Source: Dyadobacter sp. CY312 (lineage in GTDB: Bacteria > Bacteroidota > Bacteroidia > Cytophagales > Spirosomataceae). Taken from it: a DNA stretch of 64,000 bases. Shown in pieces: positions 26,873 to 35,818 of the stretch; position 1 is the stretch's first letter; every line of letters begins with the position of its first letter. A model generated the notes under the pieces. That model made no database searches. It had not been told where the DNA came from and was given only the letters and a program-made list of their open reading frames with translations. The DNA lies in contig NZ_JAJUXG010000001.1 in NCBI RefSeq assembly GCF_021390535.1, positions 186,001 through 250,000 of the forward strand. Reading direction: 5' to 3'. A program made the translations under genes and the position numbers.

Positions 26873-29059
26873 ATGACATTTCGTTCCAAAGCTTTTGAGA
26901 TAGCTCAGGGTCGCGTTGCGCCCGTTTTAACCCCCCCAACGGAAAAAGTAGCAGACTTATATGCAAGTAATACTTTTAGTGACGATGTGATGCGTACGTT
27001 GTTATCTCCCGAGGCTTATACAAAAATCTCCAATGCGATCAGATCCGGATCAACAATAGACCGGGAAGTTGCAGACGAAGTTTCAGCAGCAATGAAATCC
27101 TGGGCAATATCCAAGGGAGCCACGCACTATACGCACTGGTTTCAGCCTCTCACAGGAACAACGGCTGAAAAACACGACTCATTCTTTGACTTAACACTTG
27201 ACGGAAAAGCGGTTGAGAAATTCAAAGGCAGCGCACTCGTTCAACAAGAGCCGGATGCATCGTCGTTTCCAAGTGGCGGACTTCGTGCAACATTTGAAGC
27301 AAGAGGTTACACAGGCTGGGACCCGAGTTCCCCCGCATTTTTGATGGACAATGGGGCAGGAGGTAAGACGTTGTGTATTCCATCGGTCTTTATTTCCTAT
27401 ACAGGTGAAGCGCTCGATTATAAAGCTCCATTACTTCGGTCGCTGGTAATGCTTGATAAAGCTGCAACATCGGTTTGCCAGTTTTTTAATCGTGACGTCG
27501 ATAAAGTAACACCAACGCTGGGTATTGAGCAGGAGTACTTCCTGGTTGACAAAGCGCTCTATTATGCAAGACCAGATTTGCTTATGGCTGGCAGGACTGT
27601 ATTCGGCCATAGTCCTGCACGTGGACAACAGCTGGACGACCATTACTTTGGCTCCATATCGCCACGTGTAAATGCGTTTATGGTAGATTTTGAATTTGAA
27701 GCGTTGAAACTGGGAATTCCTGTTAGGACGCGCCATAATGAGGTTGCGCCCGGACAGTTTGAATGTGCGCCTACTTTTGAAGAGGTGAACCTTGCCATTG
27801 ACCATAACGCTTTGCTGATGGATTTGATGCAGAAAATTGGAGATAAACATAATTTCCAGGTCCTGTTTCATGAAAAGCCTTTTGCGGGTATAAATGGAAG
27901 TGGCAAACACAACAACTGGTCATTATCTACGGATACAGGAATTAACTTGCTTGCGCCAACCACCAAACCAAAGGAAAATCTCAGGTTTTTGACGTTCCTT
28001 CTTAATGTCGTAAAGGCTGTTCATGATCACGCGGATCTTCTTCGCGCATCAATCTCATCTGCTGGTAATGAGCACAGGCTTGGTGCTAATGAAGCCCCTC
28101 CTTCAATCGTGTCGGTATTTTTGGGTGGAGAGCTCACCAACATGCTGGAAGAACTGGTTAGCAAAGGGGAGATCACACTCGAAAAAGGCGAAAACTTCTA
28201 CTACAAACTTGGTATTACCCGTATTCCGAATCTTCAAAGAGACAATACGGATCGTAACCGTACGTCGCCGTTCTGTTTTACCGGAAACAAATTTGAGTAT
28301 CGTGCAGTGGGCAGCGCTCAAAACAGTGCCTCGCCTATGATCGTACTCAATACGATTGTAGCCAACCAGCTTATTGAGTTCAAAAAAGAAATGGATGAAA
28401 GACTGAGTGCTGGTGAAGAGAAAAAGGTTGCGACCGTTGAAATCCTGAAAAGATATTTCAAAGAATCAAAGAAAATTCTTTTTGAGGGAAATGGTTATTC
28501 GGAAGAATGGGTGAAGGAAGCGGCAGAGAGAGGATTAAGTAACATCCGTGAAACTTATGATGCTTTGCACGCCTATGTAACCGAGAGCACAATTAAGGCT
28601 TTTGAGAAAACAGGTGTATTATCCAGCCGTGAATTGCATGCGCGTTATGAGATTGAGCTGGAAAACTATGTAAAGAAGTTACAGATTGAATCTCGTGTGA
28701 TTGGTGATCTGGCTTTAAATCACATTGTTTCGACAGTAGTAAAATATCAGTTTAAACTCGCCCAAACTGCTCGTTCTCTCACAGACCTCGACATGCTGGA
28801 AGAAGCAGAACCGATTAAAGAGATCATCAAAGATATCTCGTCGCACGTGGTTGTAATAAAAAAACTGGTTCACGAAATGACCGAAGCCAGGAAGAGGGCG
28901 AATAATGTGGACGAACTGTTTGAGAAGGCCAAGCTTTACGGTTCAGAAGTAAAAGGTTACTTTGAAGAAATACGTTATCACGTAGATAAACTCGAATTAT
29001 TGATCGATGATGAAGATTGGCCTTTGGCAAAATACCGTGAAATGCTATTTTTGGAATAA
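26873..29059 (+). CDS. glnN: Glutamine synthetase type III
   Basis: The product has 728 residues, the size of GSIII and much larger than GSI or GSII. The GSIII-specific N-terminal domain is present (SGGLRATFEARGYTGWDPSSPAF). Then come the shared catalytic motifs GIEQEYFLVD (metal-binding Glu), NEVAPGQFECAP, NGSGKHNNWSLST (ATP/glutamate-binding region) and NRTSPFCFTGNKFEYRAVGS. The long C-terminal helical region also fits. The enzyme makes glutamine from glutamate and ammonia with ATP. It lies downstream of the Amt block and is followed 38 bp later by an acidic protein gene on the same strand and then a second glutamine synthetase on the other strand. Confidence 0.97.
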   Translation: MTFRSKAFEIAQGRVAPVLTPPTEKVADLYASNTFSDDVMRTLLSPEAYTKISNAIRSGSTIDREVADEVSAAMKSWAISKGATHYTHWFQPLTGTTAEKHDSFFDLTLDGKAVEKFKGSALVQQEPDASSFPSGGLRATFEARGYTGWDPSSPAFLMDNGAGGKTLCIPSVFISYTGEALDYKAPLLRSLVMLDKAATSVCQFFNRDVDKVTPTLGIEQEYFLVDKALYYARPDLLMAGRTVFGHSPARGQQLDDHYFGSISPRVNAFMVDFEFEALKLGIPVRTRHNEVAPGQFECAPTFEEVNLAIDHNALLMDLMQKIGDKHNFQVLFHEKPFAGINGSGKHNNWSLSTDTGINLLAPTTKPKENLRFLTFLLNVVKAVHDHADLLRASISSAGNEHRLGANEAPPSIVSVFLGGELTNMLEELVSKGEITLEKGENFYYKLGITRIPNLQRDNTDRNRTSPFCFTGNKFEYRAVGSAQNSASPMIVLNTIVANQLIEFKKEMDERLSAGEEKKVATVEILKRYFKESKKILFEGNGYSEEWVKEAAERGLSNIRETYDALHAYVTESTIKAFEKTGVLSSRELHARYEIELENYVKKLQIESRVIGDLALNHIVSTVVKYQFKLAQTARSLTDLDMLEEAEPIKEIIKDISSHVVVIKKLVHEMTEARKRANNVDELFEKAKLYGSEVKGYFEEIRYHVDKLELLIDDEDWPLAKYREMLFLE

Positions 29060-29097
29060 ATTTGTAAAAAGTGCTCAAAACAAATAATTTTTAAATT

Positions 29098-29652
29098 ATG
29101 AATCCGGGATTTGATCCAGAAGAAATTGCTCAGTTGAGACGAGAATGTAAAGCTGAACGATTAAACTTTGTTTACATAGCAGACGAATTCGAAGACGAGG
29201 AGGAAGAAAACAACGAACATGCTCATGTGCAGTTTGTGGGAACCTACAAAGACAAGGAAGTGGTTTATGACGCGCTTATTTATACTTTAAGACTTCATCA
29301 TTCAACACTTGTATACGATGCGGCTCTGGAAAGACTGAAAAAGGAAATTCCGAACTATGTTTCTCCTGACGAAAGAGACGAGAACTACAAGGATAATCCG
29401 GAGGAAGACGAGGAAGCGGAAATGCTTCTGACTGAATTTATCGAAGAGATCGAAGAAAACGAGGAGATCAAGGTAAAGGAACACGTTGAAACGGACGATC
29501 AATTCGAATACGGCATTGGTCTGGAAGTGGGTTTGAATAAAACAGAGATCAATGAAAAAGTGATTAATGATTTCATTATTCGTTTTAACGCGGGCAGAAT
29601 ACAGCTCGACTCGACGCTGTATTCATTTACTGGCAGTGAAGAAGAAGACTGA
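29098..29652 (+). CDS. Conserved acidic protein of unknown function
   Basis: The product is a 184-residue soluble protein with no signal peptide, and very acidic: runs such as EFEDEEEENNEH, NPEEDEEAE and IEEIEENEEIK. I do not recognise a domain. The predicted structure mixes helices with a beta segment (VQFVGTYKDKEVVYDALIY). It starts 38 bp after GSIII on the same strand and so is probably in the same transcript. A link to glutamine synthetase function is an inference from position only. It could equally be a general Bacteroidota housekeeping protein. Confidence 0.85.
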   Translation: MNPGFDPEEIAQLRRECKAERLNFVYIADEFEDEEEENNEHAHVQFVGTYKDKEVVYDALIYTLRLHHSTLVYDAALERLKKEIPNYVSPDERDENYKDNPEEDEEAEMLLTEFIEEIEENEEIKVKEHVETDDQFEYGIGLEVGLNKTEINEKVINDFIIRFNAGRIQLDSTLYSFTGSEEED

Positions 29653-29714
29653 TCTTTTTTTACAAGTCAGTGGAATGAACCCGCTGACTTGCAAAAAATA
29701 AAAGCCCGATAAAC

Positions 29715-29743
29715 AAAAAAACCACCATAACGGTGGTTTTTTT
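29715..29743. terminator. Bidirectional terminator between acidic protein gene and GSII
   Basis: A 12-bp perfect stem (aaaaaaaccacc / ggtggttttttt) with a 5-base loop has A and T runs on both sides. It lies between two convergent genes. Confidence 0.92.
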
Positions 29744-29773
29744 GTGTCCTTTCGATAAGAACTTATATCTGAA

Positions 29774-30784
29774 TTATACAGCCGACTTAACAGTTTTGAT
29801 AATACGAGCTGCAACTTTGTAAGGATCAGCAGCAGAGTTTGGACGACGATCTTCCATGTATCCGCTCCATCCTTTTTGAGGAACAAGAACAGGAATACGA
29901 ATAGAAGCACCACGGTCAGAAACGCCATAGCTGAAATCATGGATACTTGCAGTTTCATGCTTTCCAGTTAAACGAAGGTGATTGTCGGCTCCGTAAACTT
30001 CAATGTGTTCTTTAACAACAGGACGGAAAGATTCGCAAACTTTGTCGAATACTTCTTTGCTACCAGCAGTTCTCAATACTGAGTTTGAGAAGTTTGCGTG
30101 CATTCCGCTTCCGTTCCAGTCAAGTTCACCAAGGGGTTTGCAATGCCAGTTTATAGAAACACCATATTTTTCACCGATACGTTCTAACAGGTAACGTCCC
30201 AGCCAGATTTCATCACCAGCTTGTTTTGCTCCTTTTGCGAACATTTGGAATTCCCACTGTCCAGCTGCAACTTCTGCATTGATACCTTCGATGTTAAGAC
30301 CTGCATCGATACAAGCATCAAGGTGTTCTTCAATAATTTCACGTCCGAAAGCATTTTTTGCGCCTACAGAGCAGTAATATGGTCCCTGTGGTGCAGGATA
30401 ACCGTTTGCAGGAAAACCAAGAGGTTTGTTAGTTTCGTTATCCCAAAGGAAATATTCTTGTTCAAATCCGAACCAAAAATCATTGTCATCATCTTCGATT
30501 GTCGCGCGGCCATTTGTTACGTGAGGAGTGCCATCGGCATTCAAAACTTCACACATAACAAGATACCCATTTTTACGTTGCGGGTCAGGAACAACAGCGA
30601 CAGGTTTTAGCAAACAGTCGGATGAACCACCAGCAGCTTGTTCTGTGGATGAACCATCAAAAGACCAGTTGCTCAAATCTTCCAATTTGCCACTAAAATT
30701 TTCTTCGATTTTGGTTTTGCTACGTAAACTTTGGGTCGGCTTATAGCCATCCAACCAAATATATTCCAGCTTGGATTTTGACAT
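29774..30784 (-). CDS. Glutamine synthetase type II (eukaryote-type)
   Basis: The product has 336 residues, the short length typical of GSII. It begins with KLEYIWLDGYKPTQSLRSKTK and has NWSFDGSSTEQAAGGSSDCLLKP, the beta-Grasp domain signature of plant and animal enzymes. GFEQEYFLWD (metal-binding Glu), GINAEVAAGQWEFQ, NGSGMHANFS and DRGASIRIPVLVP follow. It catalyses ATP-dependent glutamine formation, as GSIII does. It is convergent with the GSIII/acidic-protein unit. Having both types side by side suggests regulated use under different ammonium levels, which is an inference. Confidence 0.97.
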   Translation of the reverse strand: MSKSKLEYIWLDGYKPTQSLRSKTKIEENFSGKLEDLSNWSFDGSSTEQAAGGSSDCLLKPVAVVPDPQRKNGYLVMCEVLNADGTPHVTNGRATIEDDDNDFWFGFEQEYFLWDNETNKPLGFPANGYPAPQGPYYCSVGAKNAFGREIIEEHLDACIDAGLNIEGINAEVAAGQWEFQMFAKGAKQAGDEIWLGRYLLERIGEKYGVSINWHCKPLGELDWNGSGMHANFSNSVLRTAGSKEVFDKVCESFRPVVKEHIEVYGADNHLRLTGKHETASIHDFSYGVSDRGASIRIPVLVPQKGWSGYMEDRRPNSAADPYKVAARIIKTVKSAV

Positions 30785-31167
30785 AATAGTACTAGATAAG
30801 GTGGTGACGAATTATTATAACGACACAATATTAATGCAAAAATGTAATTGCAAGAAATAAAATGTAATAAAATTTAAATAAATACAGAATTTTATTGTGT
30901 TTGTGGTAGTATTGTCAGTAAAAAGTGCACTATTTTAATAATTTTACAAAGGATCGTTTATTTCATTAACAAATAATGTTTTTTGTTAAATGGATTAAAT
31001 CAGGATTAAAAATGAAGACTTTTACGATATGATCGTCATAAAATCCTATAAACAGGTTTGTCTCACTAATCAACAAATCTTAGAAATGTCACTTTTCTTC
31101 TCACCTGAAATGATTAATTATTTGGTACATTTGAATAATTCACACCCATTTTACTGAATTATAGATT
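30785..31167. other. Divergent intergenic region between GSII and rsmE
   Basis: About 380 bp, AT-rich, with no open reading frame of note. TACATTTG at 31126-31133 is a possible -7 box for rsmE, 35 bp before its start, without a clear -33 element. I see no -7 box for GSII in the part next to its start. No riboswitch or structured RNA is evident by eye. Confidence 0.45.
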
Positions 31168-31881
31168 ATGCATTTGTTTTACCAGCCGGATATCCGGATC
31201 ATGGAATTGGATGACGAAGAAGCCAGGCATTGTACCAAAGTGTTGCGCTTAAGTTCGGGAGATATTATACATGTAACGAATGGGCAAGGCTTGTTACAGA
31301 AATGTTCTCTGGATACGCATGGCAAAAAAATCCGGTATAAAGTGATCGACTCCGAAATAAAACCACGCAGGTCATATGGCGTTCACATGGCTATCGCTCC
31401 AACGCGAAAAGCTGAACGAAATGAATGGATGGTAGAAAAGATGATTGAGTTAGGAGTTGAAAGCATTGATTTCATCGTTACCGGTAACACAGTGAAGGAA
31501 TCATTGAACAGGGTAGTGAACATGTCCAGGCTCGGCAAGATAGCAGCTGCGGCGATGAAGCAGTCTCAGCAATATTATATGCCGGAGATTACATTAAACT
31601 TAAACTTTAATGCGTTTATAGAAAGCAGAAAAGATGCGGCGAAACTAATTGCCTATGTTCCTGACAACCACCTTGTGAAGCACGTGCTACACGTTACACC
31701 CAGAGACAGTGAAACTACATTACTCATAGGACCAGAAGGTGACTTTACTGCTGCTGAGGTGGAGTTTGCGCTGAATAACGGTTTTCAAACGGTATCTTTG
31801 GGTGCAACCCGCCTGCGTACGGAAACCGCCGCTGTTGCTGGTTGTCATGCCATAAATCTTGCCAATTTAACAGCGTTATAA
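31168..31881 (+). CDS. rsmE: 16S rRNA (uracil1498-N3)-methyltransferase
   Basis: The product has 237 residues with a PUA-like N-terminal part (MHLFYQPDIRIMELDDEEARHCTKVLRLSSGD) and a SPOUT methyltransferase C-terminal part. The trefoil-knot SAM site is LLIGPEGDFTAAEVEFALNNGF, followed by VSLGATRLRTETA. It methylates U1498 of 16S rRNA with S-adenosylmethionine. Its stop codon comes just before the DUF4159 gene start at 31896 (14 bp), so the two are probably co-transcribed. Confidence 0.96.
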   Translation: MHLFYQPDIRIMELDDEEARHCTKVLRLSSGDIIHVTNGQGLLQKCSLDTHGKKIRYKVIDSEIKPRRSYGVHMAIAPTRKAERNEWMVEKMIELGVESIDFIVTGNTVKESLNRVVNMSRLGKIAAAAMKQSQQYYMPEITLNLNFNAFIESRKDAAKLIAYVPDNHLVKHVLHVTPRDSETTLLIGPEGDFTAAEVEFALNNGFQTVSLGATRLRTETAAVAGCHAINLANLTAL

Positions 31882-31895
31882 TTTATCATACTGAT

Positions 31896-32567
31896 ATGAA
31901 AAGCAGAGCACTAGTAAAATGTATAATATTGCTTCTAACCCTGTTAAGTTCTAAGGCTACTCAGGCTCAATCGGCACTTAAAATAGCCAAGCTAAAATAT
32001 GGAGGAGGAGGAGATTGGTATGCAAACAAAACCTCGCTGCCGAACCTTATTAAGTTTTGCAATACAGAACTTAAAATGAATATCAATCCTGTTGAAGACG
32101 TTGTGGAAACAGGCAGCACCGATATTTTTGGTTATCCGTTTGTCCACATGACAGGCCACGGCAATGTGGTTTTTACAGATTCAGAGGCACAAAATCTTCG
32201 CAGTTATCTGCTGTCAGGAGGGTTTCTTCATATTGATGATAACTACGGCCTGGATCCATTTATACGCAGGGAAATGAAAAAGGTTTTTCCTGAACTGTCG
32301 TTTATAGAGCTTCCTTTTGATCACGAAGTATACAAAGTAAAATATAACTTTCCGGATGGGCTTCCGAAAGTACATGAGCACGACGGAAAAAATCCGCAGG
32401 GTTTCGGATTGATCTGGGAAGGGCGATTGATCTGCTACTATTCCTTTGAAACTGACCTTGGAAACGGCTGGGAAGATCAAAGTGTCTACAATGATCCGGA
32501 GGAACTGCGGAGAAAAGCACTACAAATGGGAGCCAATCTCGTAAGCTATGCCTTTATGATTTTATAA
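31896..32567 (+). CDS. DUF4159 family exported protein
   Basis: The product has 223 residues from the ATG at 31896. A start at 31842 would overlap rsmE by 40 bp and add 18 residues before the signal peptide. Residues 1-24 are a typical signal peptide ending in ATQAQS. The mature part has KLKYGGGGDWYANKTSLPNL, YPFVHMTGHGNVVFTDSEAQNLRSYL and GGFLHIDDNYGLDPFIRREM, features I associate with DUF4159, a family with a GATase1-like fold and no proven function. The family is common in Bacteroidota. It lies 14 bp after rsmE. Confidence 0.85.
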   Translation: MKSRALVKCIILLLTLLSSKATQAQSALKIAKLKYGGGGDWYANKTSLPNLIKFCNTELKMNINPVEDVVETGSTDIFGYPFVHMTGHGNVVFTDSEAQNLRSYLLSGGFLHIDDNYGLDPFIRREMKKVFPELSFIELPFDHEVYKVKYNFPDGLPKVHEHDGKNPQGFGLIWEGRLICYYSFETDLGNGWEDQSVYNDPEELRRKALQMGANLVSYAFMIL

Positions 32568-32669
32568 GGAAATCGTTTTTTGAGGAGACAGCTACGTAAT
32601 AAAGTAGAATCAATATAAATAATTTCAAAATTATGCGCTGAACTGTATGGGATTCTGCATGGTTACCGT

Positions 32670-32677
32670 TATTTTTG
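32670..32677 (+). promoter_or_regulatory. Possible -7 element of the desaturase gene
   Basis: TATTTTTG fits TAnnTTTG and lies 30 bp before the ATG at 32708. It overlaps an in-frame TTG at 32675, which argues that translation starts at 32708. No convincing -33 element is seen. Confidence 0.4.
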
Positions 32678-32707
32678 TACATACTTAGTTATAATCAATC
32701 CGTTTTC

Positions 32708-33454
32708 ATGTACATAATAATTGCCGTTTTTGTAGTACACTGGTATTTGTCACTTTTTTGTCAAACCTTTTTCCTTCACCGATATTCCGCTCATAAGATG
32801 TTTATTATGAGCAAACCATGGGAGCGATTCTTTTACTTGCTTACCTATATTTCTCAGGGATCTTCTTATTTAAGCCCACGGGCCTATGCGATTCTGCACC
32901 GGATGCACCATGCATTTAGTGACACGGAAAAGGATCCGCATTCGCCGCATCACACTAAGAATGTGTTCACAATGATGTGGGAAACGAAAGATATTTACAA
33001 CGCCGTATTGAATCGCAAGAGAGCGGTTGAAACTCGTTTTGAGCGGAATTACCCTGAATGGCGCCTGGTGGAGAAATTGGGAGATTCCTGGATTTCGCGT
33101 GCAGGCTGGGCTCTACTATATACTGCGTTCTACATACTGGCCTACGTTTATCTGGATATGCATTGGGCATTTTTCTTTTTGCTTCCTATACACTTCCTGA
33201 TGGGGCCAATTCATGGTGCTATTGTGAACTGGAGTGGTCATAAATATGGCTATCAGAATTTTGATAATGATGACAAGTCTAAAAACTCATTGATTTTTGA
33301 TTTCCTGATGATGGGAGAGTTGTTTCAGAACAATCACCACAAACGTCCAAACAGCATTAATTTCGGATCAAGATGGTGGGAAGTTGATCCTACCTATCCG
33401 GTGATCAAACTTCTCAATAAGATGAAGATCATTGAAATCAGGAAGAAGCACTAG
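32708..33454 (+). CDS. Fatty acid (acyl-CoA) desaturase
   Basis: The product is a 248-residue membrane di-iron desaturase. The three histidine boxes are FLHRYSAHK, LHRMHHAFSD and NNHHKRPNS. Hydrophobic segments cover residues about 1-20, 40-60 and 130-175. The length is close to the shorter stearoyl-CoA desaturase-like proteins of bacteria. It introduces a double bond into acyl chains, and so sets membrane fluidity. The ATG at 32708 is chosen over a TTG at 32675 because that TTG falls within a -7 promoter box. It is followed by its own terminator. Confidence 0.93.
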   Translation: MYIIIAVFVVHWYLSLFCQTFFLHRYSAHKMFIMSKPWERFFYLLTYISQGSSYLSPRAYAILHRMHHAFSDTEKDPHSPHHTKNVFTMMWETKDIYNAVLNRKRAVETRFERNYPEWRLVEKLGDSWISRAGWALLYTAFYILAYVYLDMHWAFFFLLPIHFLMGPIHGAIVNWSGHKYGYQNFDNDDKSKNSLIFDFLMMGELFQNNHHKRPNSINFGSRWWEVDPTYPVIKLLNKMKIIEIRKKH

Positions 33455-33472
33455 AAAAAAATATAAGTAGAG

Positions 33473-33500
33473 GCGGCGAGGTAATCTTGCCGCTTTTTTT
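33473..33500 (+). terminator. Intrinsic terminator of the desaturase gene
   Basis: An 8-bp stem (gcggcgag / cttgccgc with one G-T pair) and a 5-base loop are followed by seven T's, 18 bp after the stop codon. Confidence 0.88.
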
Positions 33501-33782
33501 ATGACCGCTTTTATCAGGTACCCCTATAAAAACTTTGGCAGGTGTGAGATACACCTGCCAAGTTTGCTTATTAACACCACAAAAAATGAAATCTATTTAG
33601 GAAACCTCTTCGCGAGGTATCGCTCTATAAGAACAATACAAATAAATATAACAATACTTAAAAGGGAGTTAATAAAAAGTTAGAATTTACTTAGAGAAGA
33701 AAAATAAGTTGACAGGTTTCAGTTAACAGTCCAGTCACCTTCTCCCGCTTTCTGACTTTTATTCCATTAGCCCAATTCTGTA
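33501..33782. other. Intergenic region between desaturase and histidine kinase genes
   Basis: About 280 bp between convergent genes. It contains the hairpin at 33535-33561 and a weak 5-bp hairpin around 33603-33617, and otherwise AT-rich sequence without a coding frame that I can support. Confidence 0.5.
33535..33561 (-). terminator. Likely terminator of the minus-strand E2-kinase operon
   Basis: An 11-bp perfect stem (ttggcaggtgt / acacctgccaa) has a 5-base loop. On the minus strand it is followed by a short T run. It lies about 220 bp after the kinase stop codon. Confidence 0.6.
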
Positions 33783-35138
33783 CTAAAAATTTAGGATAAA
33801 GGTTGTTCCTTTGGGGTGATTGGATTTAATAATAATCGTGCCGCCATGAAGCCTTACGATACGGTCCACAAGCGACAAGCCTATACCGTACCCTCGTATG
33901 TTTGCCGTATTCTCGCTTCGATAGAATGGCTGAAACACCAGGTTCTGGTCTTTCTCCGGAATGCCCTTACCTTGATCGGAAAAGGTGAGTTGAATGTCGT
34001 TTGCTGAACATTTCAGAACTACGGATACACTCTGATCATCCGAGAACTTACATGCGTTGTCCATCAGATTAAGAAAAGCAGTTTTAAGCAAGGTGGAATT
34101 GCCAGCTATTTCAAGCCAGGTATCATCTTCAGGCAAATCGTCAAAATCAACGTTAATATTGTAACTATTATTCGATTCAATGAGCATTTGACGTGAATCC
34201 AGCAGCAATTCATCCAGTCTGACGGTCTCGGTTAGCAAATCACCCTGATCCTCGCTGACCTTGGCCAGTTCCAGCAAGGTATTTGAAAGTTGAGCGAGCT
34301 CCTGTATATCCTCTAAAACGGAACGTATTGTGAATTGATATTCTGTCTGACTCCTCTCTTTTAAAATACTTACTTCCAATTGGGAGCGGATTTTGGTAAG
34401 TGGATTTTTGAGTTCATGCGAAACATTGGCCACAAAAATTTTCTGCATCTGGAAGGCAGTTTCAATTCTTTCGAGCAGATTGTTGAAGGTGGTGATCAAC
34501 CGTCCAATTTCATCTTTCTGATTAGGCACATCCAGCCTTGTATGCAGGTTCTGAGGAAGTATTCCTTCCACTTCGTTCATTACCTTGGAAATTGGTCGTA
34601 GAGCGCGTTTGGCAAAGATCCATCCTGCAAAAGTGACAATGATCGTAACAATGATGAATGATGCCGTGAGCAGTTGCAGCAGGTTGATCAGGTTCACTTC
34701 CCCGACCTTATCTTGTGCACCCATCAGGACAACCGCTCTTGTAAATGGAAAGTTGGTGTAAAGACCTACAACTTTTGAATCACCGTCGGTGTATCTTATT
34801 TCGCCAGCTTTACGTACTTCATCCAACCAGTATCTGGAGACATGGATGGTTTTGGTATTGGAATTGGTGTAGATCAGCCGGTTCTGTTCATCGAAAATCA
34901 ATATGATCTGATTGTAGATCCGGTCCGTGTTTGAGCCTTCCAGCGCCCTGATTACGTCTGGGCTCACAACCGGGCCGTCGAGCAGACCAGCTGTGGAATT
35001 TGCTTTTGACCTGAGGCGGTCATAAAAATCCTGTGTAAGATTCTCGTAAGAAAAGTAATATATCGCCAGGAAGGTAACCAGTAATATGCTACTTACCAGC
35101 AGGGAAAACTGTACGGTGAGCCTGGTGCGTATTTGCAT
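33783..35138 (-). CDS. Sensor histidine kinase (OmpR-class partner)
   Basis: The product has 451 residues. A first membrane segment (residues about 10-30), a periplasmic sensor of about 120 residues, a second membrane segment (about 157-177), and a HAMP region (KRALRPISKVMNEVEGI) come first. HisKA with FVANVSHELKNPLTKIRS carries the phospho-accepting His, and HATPase_c has the N box and FSDQGKGIPEKD. The overall layout matches CusS/ArlS-like kinases. Its start overlaps the response regulator stop by one base (TAATG), so both are translated together. The stimulus is unknown. Confidence 0.95.
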   Translation of the reverse strand: MQIRTRLTVQFSLLVSSILLVTFLAIYYFSYENLTQDFYDRLRSKANSTAGLLDGPVVSPDVIRALEGSNTDRIYNQIILIFDEQNRLIYTNSNTKTIHVSRYWLDEVRKAGEIRYTDGDSKVVGLYTNFPFTRAVVLMGAQDKVGEVNLINLLQLLTASFIIVTIIVTFAGWIFAKRALRPISKVMNEVEGILPQNLHTRLDVPNQKDEIGRLITTFNNLLERIETAFQMQKIFVANVSHELKNPLTKIRSQLEVSILKERSQTEYQFTIRSVLEDIQELAQLSNTLLELAKVSEDQGDLLTETVRLDELLLDSRQMLIESNNSYNINVDFDDLPEDDTWLEIAGNSTLLKTAFLNLMDNACKFSDDQSVSVVLKCSANDIQLTFSDQGKGIPEKDQNLVFQPFYRSENTANIRGYGIGLSLVDRIVRLHGGTIIIKSNHPKGTTFILNF

Positions 35139-35818
35139 TAATCCTCAACTTTAAGAACGTAACCCATGCCGAACTGTGTATGGATCAGCTTTACCGGATA
35201 ATCCTTATCAATTTTTTTACGAAGATAATTTACATATACCTCAATAATATTTGTTCCTGTATCAAAGCCAATGTCCCATACCTGCTCGGCGATTTCCACT
35301 TTCGACACCACGCGCCCCTGATTCCGGATAAGATACACCAGGAGATTAAACTCCCGTGCTGTCAGGTTAATCTTATTGCCCGACCTGTGTACCGTTTTTG
35401 CATCCAGAGAAACTTCAAGATCAGCGAAACGAAGCAGCTGAGCCGTATGTAAAATACCAGAACCACGTTTTGTGAGGGCACGAACTCTTGCAACGAGTTC
35501 CTTGAACTCAAAGGGCTTCACAAGATAATCATCAGCACCTGCATCCAGCCCGGTAACTTTATCATCGGTAGTTCCCAGCGCTGTCAGCATCAGAATAGGT
35601 GTTTCATCACCCCAGCTTCTGATTTCCCTGCAAAGCTCTATACCGTTGATCCCAGGAATAATAATATCGCTGATAATCAACTGATACGTGTTATTCTTTG
35701 CCAATTGTTTACCAATAAGACCATCATAGGCAATGTCCACTTCGTAGCCGTCTTCTTCCAGTCCCTGTTTCAGCGACTGCACGGTTTTTGGTTCGTCCTC
35801 AATTAGCAGTAATTTCAT
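35138..35818 (-). CDS. OmpR-family response regulator
   Basis: The product has 226 residues. The receiver domain has the acidic pair in LLIEDEPKTV, the phospho-accepting Asp in LIISDIIIPGING, and the Lys in YLVKPFEFKEL. The C-terminal winged helix has TAREFNLLVYLIRNQGRVVSK and NIIEVYVNYLRKKID. It binds DNA when phosphorylated by the kinase encoded directly downstream. Its start overlaps the preceding gene's stop by four bases (ATGA), and its stop overlaps the kinase start by one base. Confidence 0.96.
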   Translation of the reverse strand: MKLLLIEDEPKTVQSLKQGLEEDGYEVDIAYDGLIGKQLAKNNTYQLIISDIIIPGINGIELCREIRSWGDETPILMLTALGTTDDKVTGLDAGADDYLVKPFEFKELVARVRALTKRGSGILHTAQLLRFADLEVSLDAKTVHRSGNKINLTAREFNLLVYLIRNQGRVVSKVEIAEQVWDIGFDTGTNIIEVYVNYLRKKIDKDYPVKLIHTQFGMGYVLKVED

